Shown here: piece by piece, positions 1-8,094 of the stretch
How positions within the stretch are numbered: position 1 is the stretch's first letter
How the letters are laid out: each line of letters opens with the position of its first letter
Origin: an uncultured Chitinophagaceae bacterium
Lineage (GTDB): Bacteria; Bacteroidota; Bacteroidia; Chitinophagales; Chitinophagaceae
Assembly: GCA_937919945.1 (NCBI GenBank)
Contig: CALESY010000053.1
Location: forward strand, 1 to 22,609
DNA length: 22,609 nucleotides
Direction: 5' to 3'
Notes under the pieces: model-generated
What the model was told of the DNA's origin: nothing
Seen by the model: the letters and a program-made list of their open reading frames with translations, nothing else
Database searches by the model: none
Translations under genes and position numbers: made by a program

Positions 1-135
1 CACAGTTTCATTTCTAGAAACACTCCGTAATACTGCTATTATTTATATATTAATTATGTGGTTATCTGCTTGTTATTAATCAGAAATTTTGTAGCAAAAT
101 GGTGAAATTTAATAGTGGTTCAATTAATTATGTAC

Positions 136-143
136 TATTTTTG
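136..143 (+). promoter_or_regulatory. Putative Bacteroidota -7 box of pckA
   Basis: TATTTTTG fits the TAnnTTTG -7 consensus known from Bacteroidota. It lies 35 nt before the pckA ATG. I see no convincing -33 TTTG at the usual spacing, so this is a motif match only. Confidence 0.4.
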
Positions 144-178
144 CCCACTCAACTTTTTCGTAACAAAAGATAATTTCT

Positions 179-1792
179 ATGCAGGAATTTGGTAAGAAAA
201 ACCCTTCAGCTAATCTTAGTAGCATAGGGCTGAATGTTGCCGTTGCTCACTGGAATCTCTCTCCTGAAGAGCTGACTCAAAAAACAATAGAACTGGGACA
301 AGGCGAACTGAATGATACAGGCGCACTTTGTGTAAGCACAGGCAAATTTACCGGCCGCTCGCCCAAAGACAAATTCACAGTAAAAGACGCAATCACCGAG
401 CACAGTGTAGATTGGGGTGATGTAAATATCCCTTTTGCACCCGATGCATTTGATAAGCTGTACGATAAAGTAACAGCCTATCTGGGTGGTAAAGAAGTAT
501 GGGTGCGTGATGCATATGCTTGCGCTGACCCAAAATATCGCCTGAACATACGCGTGATAAATGAAACGCCATGGGCAAACCTGTTTTGTAACGACCTTTT
601 CCTGCGACCTACAGCACAGGAAATAGAAACACAGACGCCTGACTGGCACATTATACAGGCTCCTAGTTTTCAGGCAGACCCTGCAGTTGACGGTACTCGT
701 CAGGCAAACTTTACGATTGTAAACTTTACCCGCAAAGTTATCCTGATTGGCGGCTCTGCTTACACAGGAGAAATGAAAAAAGGCATCTTCGGCGTACTCA
801 ACTTTGTACTGCCGCACGATCATAAAGTATTAAGCATGCACTGCTCTGCCAATGAAGGGAAAAACGGAGATGTTGCATTGTTCTTTGGTTTGAGCGGTAC
901 AGGTAAAACCACACTATCTGCAGACCCTAATCGTGCATTGATTGGTGACGATGAGCACGGCTGGGCAAATGGTTCTGTATTCAACTTTGAAGGTGGTTGC
1001 TATGCTAAATGTATAGACTTGAGTGCCGAGAAAGAACCTCAAATTTTCAACGCTATCAAGCCAAATGCATTGCTGGAAAACATCAAGTTCCATGCAGGCA
1101 CTAAAACGGTTGACTATGCAGATGGAAGCATCACGGAAAATACACGTGCCGCTTACCCCATCTACCACATAGAGAATGCTAAAGAACCATCTTACGGTGG
1201 CGATCCTAAAAATATATTCTTCCTTACTTGCGATGCGTTTGGCATCCTGCCCCCTATCAGCAAGCTCACTAAGGGGCAGGCTATGTATCACTTCATCAGT
1301 GGTTATACGGCAAAAGTTGCCGGTACTGAGGTAGGTGTAACAGAACCACAAACTACGTTCTCTGCCTGCTTTGGCCGTGTGTTCCTGCCATTACACCCTA
1401 CTAAATATGCTGAGTTGTTGGGGAAAAAGCTGGAAGAGCATAGCGATGTAAACGTGTGGCTCATCAACACTGGTTGGAGCGGTGGTGCATATGGTACAGG
1501 TAGCCGTATGAGCCTGAAGTATACACGTGCTATGATTACAGCGGCTATGAATGGCGAACTGAACAACGTTGAGTACAAAGCCCACCCGACATTTGGTGTA
1601 TTAGTTCCGCAAAGTGTACCGAATGTACCTGCTGAAATACTGAACCCACGCGATACTTGGGCAGACAAAGAAGCATACGATAAGAAAGCTAACGAACTGG
1701 CACAACTGTTCGTGAAGAACTTTGACAAATACGCTTCTCAAGCCAACGAAGAAATATTGGCTGCTGCACCCAAAGTAATGCAGAATGCGTAG
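179..1792 (+). CDS. pckA: Phosphoenolpyruvate carboxykinase (ATP)
   Basis: Cytosolic gluconeogenic enzyme that converts oxaloacetate plus ATP to phosphoenolpyruvate, CO2 and ADP. The 537-residue length is normal for the ATP-using family. Visible motifs are the substrate-site TGRSPKDK (residues 58-65), the P-loop GLSGTGKTT (237-245), the metal-binding IGDDEHGW (255-262), and the C-terminal stretch with NTGWSGGAYG near residue 430. The ATG at 179 is followed at once by family-like sequence. A TAnnTTTG box lies about 35 nt upstream and a strong hairpin terminator follows, so the gene is probably transcribed alone. The 178 bases before it hold no gene that I can see; they are AT-rich promoter sequence. 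Confidence 0.98.
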   Translation: MQEFGKKNPSANLSSIGLNVAVAHWNLSPEELTQKTIELGQGELNDTGALCVSTGKFTGRSPKDKFTVKDAITEHSVDWGDVNIPFAPDAFDKLYDKVTAYLGGKEVWVRDAYACADPKYRLNIRVINETPWANLFCNDLFLRPTAQEIETQTPDWHIIQAPSFQADPAVDGTRQANFTIVNFTRKVILIGGSAYTGEMKKGIFGVLNFVLPHDHKVLSMHCSANEGKNGDVALFFGLSGTGKTTLSADPNRALIGDDEHGWANGSVFNFEGGCYAKCIDLSAEKEPQIFNAIKPNALLENIKFHAGTKTVDYADGSITENTRAAYPIYHIENAKEPSYGGDPKNIFFLTCDAFGILPPISKLTKGQAMYHFISGYTAKVAGTEVGVTEPQTTFSACFGRVFLPLHPTKYAELLGKKLEEHSDVNVWLINTGWSGGAYGTGSRMSLKYTRAMITAAMNGELNNVEYKAHPTFGVLVPQSVPNVPAEILNPRDTWADKEAYDKKANELAQLFVKNFDKYASQANEEILAAAPKVMQNA

Positions 1793-1838
1793 TTAATCCA
1801 AAAGTTAAAACTTAAAAGCCACAATGGCTCGAAAATAC

Positions 1839-1864
1839 AAACCCCGACCATAAGGTCGGGGTTT
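1839..1864 (+). terminator. Intrinsic terminator of pckA
   Basis: A perfect 11-bp stem (AAACCCCGACC paired with GGTCGGGGTTT) with a 4-nt ATAA loop, followed by ATTTTT. It lies 46 nt after the pckA stop. The next gene starts 34 nt downstream and therefore needs its own promoter. Confidence 0.93.
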
Positions 1865-1872
1865 ATTTTTGC

Positions 1873-1880
1873 TAACTTTA
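1873..1880 (+). promoter_or_regulatory. Putative -7 box before the small lipoprotein gene
   Basis: TAACTTTA differs from TAnnTTTG at the last base and sits 17 nt before the ATG at 1898, just after the pckA terminator. An exact match, TATTTTTG, overlaps the terminator end at 1864-1871. Either could serve; this rests on motif resemblance alone. Confidence 0.3.
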
Positions 1881-1897
1881 GGTAAACTCAATAACCT

Positions 1898-2320
1898 ATG
1901 AGATTGACGTTAATAACACTCTTGCTTGTTGTTTCAATCTTATCCTGCAAAAAGGACAACAACAATAGCGTAAACAATACAAAACTAACCGGCACTTTTA
2001 CAGCCACGTACACATTATTTGATAGTGTATACAGATGGTACTCAAACTCCACAGGTGATTCTCTGATAATTACACACTACCCGCTAAAGAGACAATTAAC
2101 TGTATCATTCGACACTGCAGCAAACTATATTTTAGCCGGGAAAGACACATTCAGCTATAATGATAAGTATCCTGCATATACAGGGTATTACAAGTATTTT
2201 TTCAACCCCAACAATTGTGATAAAATAATTCTCACTAATGACTCTGTTTTTATCACCTATTCTCGGTATATGGGTGGTCATATATATGAAAGCCGAATAC
2301 TAACAGGCAACAGAAAATAA
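1898..2320 (+). CDS. Small hypothetical lipoprotein
   Basis: A 140-residue protein of unrecognised family. The N-terminus is a lipoprotein signal: basic start, hydrophobic stretch, then a lipobox ending in LSC with the lipidated Cys at residue 17, followed by KKDNNN. The mature part is rich in Thr, Tyr and Asp with alternating hydrophobic residues, suggesting a small beta-sandwich or beta-barrel fold. It loosely resembles the lipoprotein at 5582 in size and layout: a G-T-(F/Y) strand soon after the linker, a Y-x-x-x-DS segment, and a late NDSVF/RDSIY segment. Its stop codon directly abuts the stop of the antiporter gene on the other strand. Location in the cell envelope is inferred from the signal; the function is unknown. 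Confidence 0.8.
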   Translation: MRLTLITLLLVVSILSCKKDNNNSVNNTKLTGTFTATYTLFDSVYRWYSNSTGDSLIITHYPLKRQLTVSFDTAANYILAGKDTFSYNDKYPAYTGYYKYFFNPNNCDKIILTNDSVFITYSRYMGGHIYESRILTGNRK

Positions 2321-4552
2321 TTATTTAGTTGCAATAAGCTCTCCGATTAACAGACTATCGCCCACTACCCATACTTTATCTCCTGCTTCAAATACAGTTG
2401 CAGATTCCGGGTTCAGGATGCGTGTGCCATCGCGCTCTATCCCTACTACCAGTCCGTTGGTTTTTTCGCGTATGCCACTATCTCTTATGGTTTGCCCTGT
2501 CAACGGAGATTTTTCGTCCAAGGTCAGTTTTTTCAACACTACCTCTCTGGTATCCTGTGCAGCAAGGCTTAGACCGTTTTCAGGCTCTATATATTTCTTA
2601 AAAGATTCTACCTGCTCATCTGTACCTATCACAAATAACTTGTCGCCCGGGTACAGTCTTTCATACCTGCCCGGTGCAGGTATGGTATGCAATTCACCAC
2701 GTTTTATCATAGCTATGTTTACGCCAAATTGCTCCCGTATCTGCATTTCTTCAAGTGTTTTGCCTGTACACAACGCCCCTGCCGGGAAGGTAATACGCGC
2801 AATATGTGCGTCCCATGGAGCCAGCTCTCGCAAACTTGCTTTAGCTTCCTGCATCTCACGGTGATAAAAATTGAACATAAATCTGCTCTCTAACCTGATG
2901 TAGAATTTATGTATACGCTTAGAGAATATCGCTGCAATCGTTACTAATATTATGGTACCGATAATAGCAATCAATACAGGAAAAAAACTAAGCATCAGCA
3001 GGCTAATGAATATCATGGAAATACCTGCCCGTACTAATCGCAGAAACAGCAATGGAGCCCTGTACCGTCTGTTGCTCCACAACATGGCAGTAGATTGGGG
3101 TGCTACTTTGCGCAGCACCAATGCCCATAAAAACGGAGATATGGCAAGCAGACACAAGGCAGCCGTTATTACTTCGCCTCCTATACCATCTGCAATATGC
3201 TCGTTCACCCATACCCATGTATAGCGGGTAAAGAGGAAGATGATACCTGTTATCACCAATGAAAATAAGATGATGATTGTAACGGTAGATTGCAACACTT
3301 TACGCCAGTCGCCTGCTGTGGTAATAGATTGTGTACCACTGCTATACCTGTCTAAGGCTTTTTTCCATTTAAGTGGTAATTTTTTTTCTGTAAACTCGTA
3401 GGCAGGCCCTGCCAGTTTTATCAGGTAGGGGGTAGAAAAAGTAGTAATCGCAGACACTGCCACAGCTATAGGATAAAGAAAACTACTTGTTACATTCAGC
3501 GTAACACCGAGCGTAGCTATGATAAATGAAAATTCGCCTATCTGCCCCATACTCATACCGGCGTGTATGGCTCGCTTCAGTGGCTGCCCGGCTATTAGTG
3601 CGCCGATGGTTACGTGCAGTACTTTACCCGTTATCAGTGTACCTGTTATTATTAATATAGGTAGTGCGTAATCTATTAATACAGTAGGGTTTATCAGCAT
3701 ACCTACCGATACAAAAAACACGGCACCAAACAAGTCTTTAACAGGCTGCACAATGTGTTCTATTCTTTCGGCTTGCGTGGTTTCTGCCAATATAGAGCCC
3801 ATTACAAAAGCCCCCAACGCGGGCGAAAAACCGGCTTTGGCAGATAACATAACCATACCAAGACACATGCCTACAGCCAATACTAACAGTGTTTCATTAC
3901 TCAGGTGTTTTTGGGTACGGCTTAGGAAGGATGGGATGAAAAAGATACCCGCTATAAACCATAGTATGAGAAAAAAAGCCAGTGTAAGGATGGAAGTAAG
4001 CATCTGCGCGCCGGCAAACTCCCTGCTTACAGCAATCGTAGATAACAATACCATCAATACTACCGCTACAAGGTCCTCTATTATCAGCACTCCGAAAACA
4101 AGCTGTGCGAACTTTCTTCCTTTTAGCCCCATTTCGTCAAACGAACGCAGTATGATAGTGGTAGAAGCGATACTCATAATGCCCCCAAGAAAAATACAAT
4201 CCATAGTAGGCCAACCTAGCAACTTGCCCAATACAAAACCAATACCCAGCATAGCGGCTATCTCTATCAATGCTGTGATAGACGATGTGCCACCTACGTT
4301 CATCAACTTCTTGAAGCTGAACTCCAGCCCCAGTGTGAATAGCAAAAATATTACACCTATCTCTGCCCATACTTTTACATTTCCGATGTCAGACACAGTT
4401 GGGAAAAGCGTAAAGTTTGGGCTAACCAATAAACCCGCAAGTATATAGCCAAGTACTACAGGCTGCTTCAGCCGTTTGAAGAGCAAAGTAGTAATGCCTG
4501 CTACCATCAGTATCAGTCCAAGGTCGTGTATCAGTTGTGGTAAATGGTTCAT
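2321..4552 (-). CDS. KefB/CPA2-family cation:proton antiporter with two RCK_C domains
   Basis: Inner-membrane monovalent cation (K+ or Na+)/H+ antiporter of the CPA2 family, 743 residues. Residues about 8-385 form the multi-span Na+/H+ exchanger domain, with typical segments such as GYILAGLLVSP near residue 35 and FSPALGAFVMGSILAET near 245. A second hydrophobic block of about four spans lies at about 420-545. The C-terminus carries two TrkA-C (RCK_C) modules in tandem, about 586-655 and 671-743, each with the Gly-Asp-Lys strand (PGDKLFVIG, AGDKVWVVG). I see no Rossmann TrkA-N domain between the membrane part and these modules, unlike E. coli KefB/KefC. RCK_C modules in other transporters bind small ligands such as cyclic dinucleotides or nucleotides; that role here is inferred. 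The gene is divergent from the FN3 protein gene. Confidence 0.92.
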   Translation of the reverse strand: MNHLPQLIHDLGLILMVAGITTLLFKRLKQPVVLGYILAGLLVSPNFTLFPTVSDIGNVKVWAEIGVIFLLFTLGLEFSFKKLMNVGGTSSITALIEIAAMLGIGFVLGKLLGWPTMDCIFLGGIMSIASTTIILRSFDEMGLKGRKFAQLVFGVLIIEDLVAVVLMVLLSTIAVSREFAGAQMLTSILTLAFFLILWFIAGIFFIPSFLSRTQKHLSNETLLVLAVGMCLGMVMLSAKAGFSPALGAFVMGSILAETTQAERIEHIVQPVKDLFGAVFFVSVGMLINPTVLIDYALPILIITGTLITGKVLHVTIGALIAGQPLKRAIHAGMSMGQIGEFSFIIATLGVTLNVTSSFLYPIAVAVSAITTFSTPYLIKLAGPAYEFTEKKLPLKWKKALDRYSSGTQSITTAGDWRKVLQSTVTIIILFSLVITGIIFLFTRYTWVWVNEHIADGIGGEVITAALCLLAISPFLWALVLRKVAPQSTAMLWSNRRYRAPLLFLRLVRAGISMIFISLLMLSFFPVLIAIIGTIILVTIAAIFSKRIHKFYIRLESRFMFNFYHREMQEAKASLRELAPWDAHIARITFPAGALCTGKTLEEMQIREQFGVNIAMIKRGELHTIPAPGRYERLYPGDKLFVIGTDEQVESFKKYIEPENGLSLAAQDTREVVLKKLTLDEKSPLTGQTIRDSGIREKTNGLVVGIERDGTRILNPESATVFEAGDKVWVVGDSLLIGELIATK

Positions 4553-4626
4553 GCTTTGTTATAAAAATAAGACATTATAACCAACGGCTACAAATATGCC
4601 TTCACATAAACATCCTGATTTTGGCG

Positions 4627-4634
4627 TACCTTAG
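4627..4634 (+). promoter_or_regulatory. Putative -7 box of the FN3/T9SS gene
   Basis: TACCTTAG is one base off TAnnTTTG and lies just 6 nt before the ATG at 4641, which would make the transcript nearly leaderless. The 88-bp divergent region must also hold the antiporter promoter. Confidence 0.3.
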
Positions 4635-4640
4635 TACAAA

Positions 4641-5504
4641 ATGAACAGAAGAATGCGTATTATTTATTTGTTAATCACCTTTATCCTATTATACCATCAT
4701 ACAGCACAGGCTCAATGCACAGGCACTACTATATCCGTTTTCGATATTACTACAGATAGCGCTACTATATCGTGGCCTGCACCGGGAGCTGTGGCAGGTT
4801 ACGAATATGCTGTTTTGCCTGCCACTGCAGCGCAACCAACCAGCGGCACAACTATCATCAACCTGAATGTACGGGTTGGTGGATTACTGCCGGGGCAAGG
4901 CTACAAAGCATGGCACCGAACCAATTGCGGTGGCGGACAATATAGTAGTTGGACGAGCATCAGCTTTTCAACTGTCGCCTGTGGCATACCTGCTACCATA
5001 AATGTAACGGGTGTAAGAGGCGATAGTGCCGATATTTCATGGACACAAATTAACCCTGGTGCTAATTACCAGTATGTAGTAGATACACTAAGCACCACCC
5101 CGCCTGCAGGCACAGCCATCAACGCAAACAATACACGTATTAAAAACCTGAAAGCAGGTAAAACATACTATGTATTTGTGCGTACCGATTGTGGCAGCGG
5201 TGTATTTTCTGCATGGGCTTCTACTTCATTTTTTACAAACTGGACTACAGAGATACATACAACAACTACTAACAATGACATAAAAGTGTACCCAAATCCT
5301 GCTACAAATTATATATACATACAAAATCCATCAACACAACCATCTCACATTACCATACGAGATACAAGAGGGCAGACTGTTCAATCTGCAACAATAAGCA
5401 GAAATCAGGGCACTATTGACATACACAAACTACCTGCAGGGTTTTACATACTTTCAGTAGCAAATAATAATAGCATCAAACACTTCAATATCGTAAAACA
5501 TTAA
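4641..5504 (+). CDS. Secreted two-FN3-domain protein with T9SS sorting tail
   Basis: A 287-residue exported protein. Residues 1-25 are a Sec signal peptide ending in AQAQ. Two fibronectin type III-like repeats follow (about 26-112 and 113-200); they resemble each other closely, both containing DSA-x-ISW near the start, a Y-(E/Q)-Y-x-V strand, and a late R-T-(N/D)-C-G-x-G plus W-(T/A)-S segment. The C-terminus (about 214-287) is a type A T9SS sorting domain, beginning KVYPNPA and ending with the usual GFYILSV strand and a short basic tail. Known T9SS cargo is cleaved and either surface-anchored or released. No catalytic domain is present, so it is probably an adhesin or a small surface binding protein. 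The paired Cys residues suggest disulfides. A porV-like gene at the end of the window fits a genome with T9SS. Confidence 0.9.
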   Translation: MNRRMRIIYLLITFILLYHHTAQAQCTGTTISVFDITTDSATISWPAPGAVAGYEYAVLPATAAQPTSGTTIINLNVRVGGLLPGQGYKAWHRTNCGGGQYSSWTSISFSTVACGIPATINVTGVRGDSADISWTQINPGANYQYVVDTLSTTPPAGTAINANNTRIKNLKAGKTYYVFVRTDCGSGVFSAWASTSFFTNWTTEIHTTTTNNDIKVYPNPATNYIYIQNPSTQPSHITIRDTRGQTVQSATISRNQGTIDIHKLPAGFYILSVANNNSIKHFNIVKH

Positions 5505-5536
5505 CCAACGCTTAACGGGCAATTTCAGGTATTTGT

Positions 5537-5544
5537 TATCTTTG
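5537..5544 (+). promoter_or_regulatory. Putative -7 box of the second lipoprotein gene
   Basis: TATCTTTG is an exact TAnnTTTG match, 37 nt before the ATG at 5582 and 32 nt after the preceding stop codon. A -33 TTTG is not evident. Confidence 0.5.
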
Positions 5545-5581
5545 TAGCACAGTTGGTAAGAGGGAATATAAAACACAAAAA

Positions 5582-6034
5582 ATGAAAAAATTATTACCAC
5601 TGTTAGGTTTTGTAACCGTGTTCTCAATTATCGCCTGCAATAAAGGCCAGGTTAATACTTTCCCGGACGGCTCATCTTATGGTAGCAACTCGGGGCTTAC
5701 TTACCAACAGATAAATGGCACATATAGAATGTACGATAGCATTCATTTTATAGGCAATGTAGGCTATCAGCCAATTGACCCCAAGTTTCGTTATAAAATT
5801 GACCGCACTGAAACATTTAACATCAATGTAGAAAACGGTGTAGGCGTTTTTAATTACCAGAACTACAAATACATTGAGTCGAAAAATGTGATGAACGAAT
5901 ACATGACCAAACACCCAGACTTTACATATACCAAAATCTGGTTTAACAGAGACAGCATATACGTAAACTACTTTAATGTAAACTATCGCAACGATAGCGC
6001 ATTGAATATTACAGTAAAGGGCTACAAACTATAA
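5582..6034 (+). CDS. Small hypothetical lipoprotein
   Basis: A 150-residue predicted lipoprotein of unrecognised family. The signal peptide has a KK start, a hydrophobic core, and a lipobox ending IIAC with Cys at residue 19, followed by NKG. The mature protein has many Tyr, Asn and Asp residues and alternating beta-type strands. It shares general layout with the 140-residue lipoprotein at 1898 and may be a distant paralogue; identity is too low to be sure by eye. The gene has its own promoter-like element and ends at a bidirectional hairpin terminator shared with the DNA glycosylase gene. Envelope location is inferred from the signal; the function is unknown. Confidence 0.8.
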   Translation: MKKLLPLLGFVTVFSIIACNKGQVNTFPDGSSYGSNSGLTYQQINGTYRMYDSIHFIGNVGYQPIDPKFRYKIDRTETFNINVENGVGVFNYQNYKYIESKNVMNEYMTKHPDFTYTKIWFNRDSIYVNYFNVNYRNDSALNITVKGYKL

Positions 6035-6049
6035 ATTCTGATAAGATCT

Positions 6050-6084
6050 AATAACAAAGGCTGCAAATTGCAGCCTTTGTTATT
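6050..6084. terminator. Bidirectional terminator between lipoprotein and glycosylase genes
   Basis: A perfect 15-bp stem (AATAACAAAGGCTGC paired with GCAGCCTTTGTTATT) with a 5-nt AAATT loop between two convergent genes. Its right arm contains the stop codon of the minus-strand glycosylase gene (6080-6082). The AT-rich stem base supplies short T tracts in both directions. Confidence 0.88.
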
Positions 6085-6700
6085 TATCATCCTTATATCG
6101 CCATATCAGCATACAGGCATAAGTTCTGTAAGGGCTCCATTTATCAGCTATCTTCAGCATTTTTTCTTTCATAGCTTTCTTATCAGTTGAGTCAATTTTA
6201 TACAACTTGCACATTCCTTGTTGTATGCCCAGATCATCTACAGCAAAAACGTCTTCTCTACCCAACGCAAACATCAGCAACATTTCTACCGTCCACTTAC
6301 CTACCCCTTTTATTGGCAGCAAAAAGTGCATCACCTCTTCATTACTCATTTTGTATAGCTTCTTATCTTCCATATTATGCTCCAGTGCATATCGCGCCAC
6401 GTTTTGTACATAGCTCACCTTCGCGTTCGATAGACCTATGCCTCTCAGTTTTTCAAACGGGGTATCTGCTATTTGTTGTGGAGTTGGTTCCTTATCTCCA
6501 TACAATCCCAAAAAGCGTTTATAAATTATATCTGCTACTTTGGTACTCAGTTGCTGGCTCATGATAGATGCGCATAGATAAAGGCATATGTTTTTACGTT
6601 TCCTTAGTTGCAGGTTAGGGTATATTGTCAATAGCTTGCGCAATTTCGCATCTTTAACAAGGTACCAGGAATAGTCATAATCAGGCATTTGCTTATTCAT
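6080..6700 (-). CDS. DNA-3-methyladenine glycosylase (HhH-GPD, AlkA-like)
   Basis: A base-excision repair enzyme, 206 residues, that removes alkylated purines. The helix-hairpin-helix is at about 127-140 (PIKGVGKWTVEM), followed by the Gly/Pro-Asp part of the HhH-GPD motif, with the catalytic Asp in VFAVDDLG (Asp155 or Asp156). The early segment SIMSQQLSTKVAD (45-57) and LRGIGLSNAK (85-94) are typical of AlkA-type HhH-GPD enzymes. The E. coli AlkA N-terminal TBP-like domain is missing; this is the short catalytic-core form. There is no C-terminal iron-sulfur Cys cluster, which argues against endonuclease III or MutY. It is divergent from gcvT across a 256-bp gap. Confidence 0.9.
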   Translation of the reverse strand: MNKQMPDYDYSWYLVKDAKLRKLLTIYPNLQLRKRKNICLYLCASIMSQQLSTKVADIIYKRFLGLYGDKEPTPQQIADTPFEKLRGIGLSNAKVSYVQNVARYALEHNMEDKKLYKMSNEEVMHFLLPIKGVGKWTVEMLLMFALGREDVFAVDDLGIQQGMCKLYKIDSTDKKAMKEKMLKIADKWSPYRTYACMLIWRYKDDK

Positions 6701-6820
6701 TATTTTATATAATTAAATAAAAGTTGTAATTTTGCTATATATAAAGGTATTTGAAATACACCTTTACATTCTGAAAGTTGTCTATTGTTTCCGAGGTGAC
6801 GATTCTATTTTACCTTATCA

Positions 6821-6840
6821 AAATGCAACAAAATGCAACA
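6821..6840. repeat. Two tandem copies of a 10-bp repeat
   Basis: AAATGCAACA occurs twice back to back, about 80-100 nt before the gcvT -7 box. The 10-bp period matches one helical turn, so two protein-binding sites on the same DNA face are possible. Chance in AT-rich DNA cannot be excluded. Confidence 0.5.
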
Positions 6841-6917
6841 AATTAAATTGACAATAATATTACAGCCTGCTATTCCAATACAGGCAAATTAACATAATAA
6901 CTAATTAACCAATAACC

Positions 6918-6925
6918 TATCTTTG
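6918..6925 (+). promoter_or_regulatory. Putative -7 box of gcvT
   Basis: TATCTTTG followed by CAC is an exact TAnnTTTG match, 31 nt before the gcvT ATG. It is the best-looking Bacteroidota promoter element in the window, although no clear -33 TTTG is seen. Confidence 0.6.
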
Positions 6926-6956
6926 CACGCAATCAAATTATAATACGTTTATTCAG

Positions 6957-8042
6957 ATGAAGAATACACCATTTACGCAAAAACATATAGAGCTCGGAGC
7001 AAAAATGGCTGAGTTTGCTGGGTACAATATGCCTATTTCTTACAGTGGCATCAACGAAGAACATCAGACGGTACGTACTAATGCCGGTGTGTTTGACGTA
7101 AGCCACATGGGCGAGTTTATACTAAAAGGTCCTGATGCACTCGATTTGATACAACGTGTTACCAGCAACGATGCATCAAAACTTACTGACGGCAAAGCTC
7201 AATACTCTTGCCTGCCAAACAATGAGGGTGGTATCGTTGATGACTTATTAGTGTACTGTGTAGAAACAAACAACGTATACATGCTTGTAGTGAACGCATC
7301 CAACATAGAAAAAGACTGGAATTGGATAAGCAAGCACAATACAAAAGGTGTAGAGATGCACAACATATCTGACAAAACAGGCTTGCTGGCTGTGCAAGGC
7401 CCCAAGGCAGTGCAGTATATGCAAACGCTGACTGATATGGATATAACAAATCTTAAATACTACACCTTTACAAAAGGCATATTTGCAGGTATCGAAAATG
7501 TATTGGTTAGTGCTACCGGCTATACAGGAGCAGGTGGCGTAGAAATATATTTCGAAGACAAAGGCAATAATGCTGAAGTAATCTGGAATAAAATATTTGA
7601 AGCTGGTGCTGCAGGTGGCATGAAGCCAATAGGCCTAGCAGCCCGCGATACTCTTCGCCTTGAGATGGGTTTCTGTTTGTACGGCAATGACATTGACGAT
7701 ACCACTTCGCCATTGGAAGCAGGGCTGGGATGGATTACTAAATTCACTAAAGACTTTACTGCCCGCCCCATACTCGAAGCACAAAAAGCAGAAGGGCTTA
7801 AACGCAAACTAGTAGGCATAGAAATGATAGATAAAGGCATACCCCGCCACCACTACAAAGTGCAAGATACCAATGGCAACGAAATAGGCTATGTAACATC
7901 AGGCACACAAGCCCCCAGCCTTGGCAAAGCAATAGGCATGGCATATGTAACCAAAGAAAATGCTGCTGAAGGCACAGAAGTATTTGTTGCAGTACGCGAC
8001 AAAGCGCTAAAAGCAAAAGTTGTGAAAATACCATTTGCATAA
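6957..8042 (+). CDS. gcvT: Aminomethyltransferase (glycine cleavage system T protein)
   Basis: T protein of the glycine cleavage complex. It moves the aminomethyl carbon from lipoyl-H protein to tetrahydrofolate, releasing ammonia. Its 361 residues match the usual bacterial length. Visible signatures are the N-terminal MAEFAGYNMPISY (about 17-29), SHMGEF near 49-54, the GGIVDDLLVY segment at 91-100 with the expected catalytic Asp (95/96), GYTGAGGVEIY, and RDTLRLEMG followed by LYGNDID. No gcvH or gcvP lies beside it, so the complex is encoded at several loci. It has its own promoter-like element and a strong terminator that overlaps its stop codon. Confidence 0.97.
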   Translation: MKNTPFTQKHIELGAKMAEFAGYNMPISYSGINEEHQTVRTNAGVFDVSHMGEFILKGPDALDLIQRVTSNDASKLTDGKAQYSCLPNNEGGIVDDLLVYCVETNNVYMLVVNASNIEKDWNWISKHNTKGVEMHNISDKTGLLAVQGPKAVQYMQTLTDMDITNLKYYTFTKGIFAGIENVLVSATGYTGAGGVEIYFEDKGNNAEVIWNKIFEAGAAGGMKPIGLAARDTLRLEMGFCLYGNDIDDTTSPLEAGLGWITKFTKDFTARPILEAQKAEGLKRKLVGIEMIDKGIPRHHYKVQDTNGNEIGYVTSGTQAPSLGKAIGMAYVTKENAAEGTEVFVAVRDKALKAKVVKIPFA

Positions 8043-8075
8043 AAGTAAGAGCCGCATTTAGCGGCTCTTACTTTT
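8041..8075 (+). terminator. Intrinsic terminator of gcvT
   Basis: A perfect 15-bp stem (AAAAGTAAGAGCCGC paired with GCGGCTCTTACTTTT) with an ATTTA loop, ending in a T run. The left arm includes the last two bases of the gcvT stop codon. The next start codon is only 19 nt past the hairpin. Confidence 0.93.
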
Positions 8076-8094
8076 TATATTTATCCAATAAACC

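Larger units (their letters stand above)
6701..6956. other. 256-bp divergent intergenic region
   Basis: The longest gene-free stretch of the window, between the divergent glycosylase and gcvT starts. It is very AT-rich. It contains an imperfect inverted repeat at 6742-6766 (TAAAGGT ... ACCTTTA, with ATTT/AAAT inside), a 10-bp direct repeat AAATGCAACA twice in tandem at 6821-6840, and the gcvT -7 box. I see no ORF with coding character and no tRNA-like fold. A glycine riboswitch, expected before some gcv genes, is not recognisable. Confidence 0.6.

Noticed and set aside
206..823. Long open frame on the minus strand inside pckA
   Set aside because: It is fully inside a certain gene, and its product is rich in Cys, Tyr and Ile with no recognisable domain; it is a shadow of pckA codon use.
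3753..4448. 231-codon plus-strand frame inside the antiporter gene
   Set aside because: Antisense shadow of a multi-span membrane gene; no motif, no promoter-like element, and low-complexity Ile/Asn/Pro composition.
6701..6956. Glycine riboswitch before gcvT
   Set aside because: The expected paired aptamer cores are not recognisable; the region is AT-rich with only short repeats.
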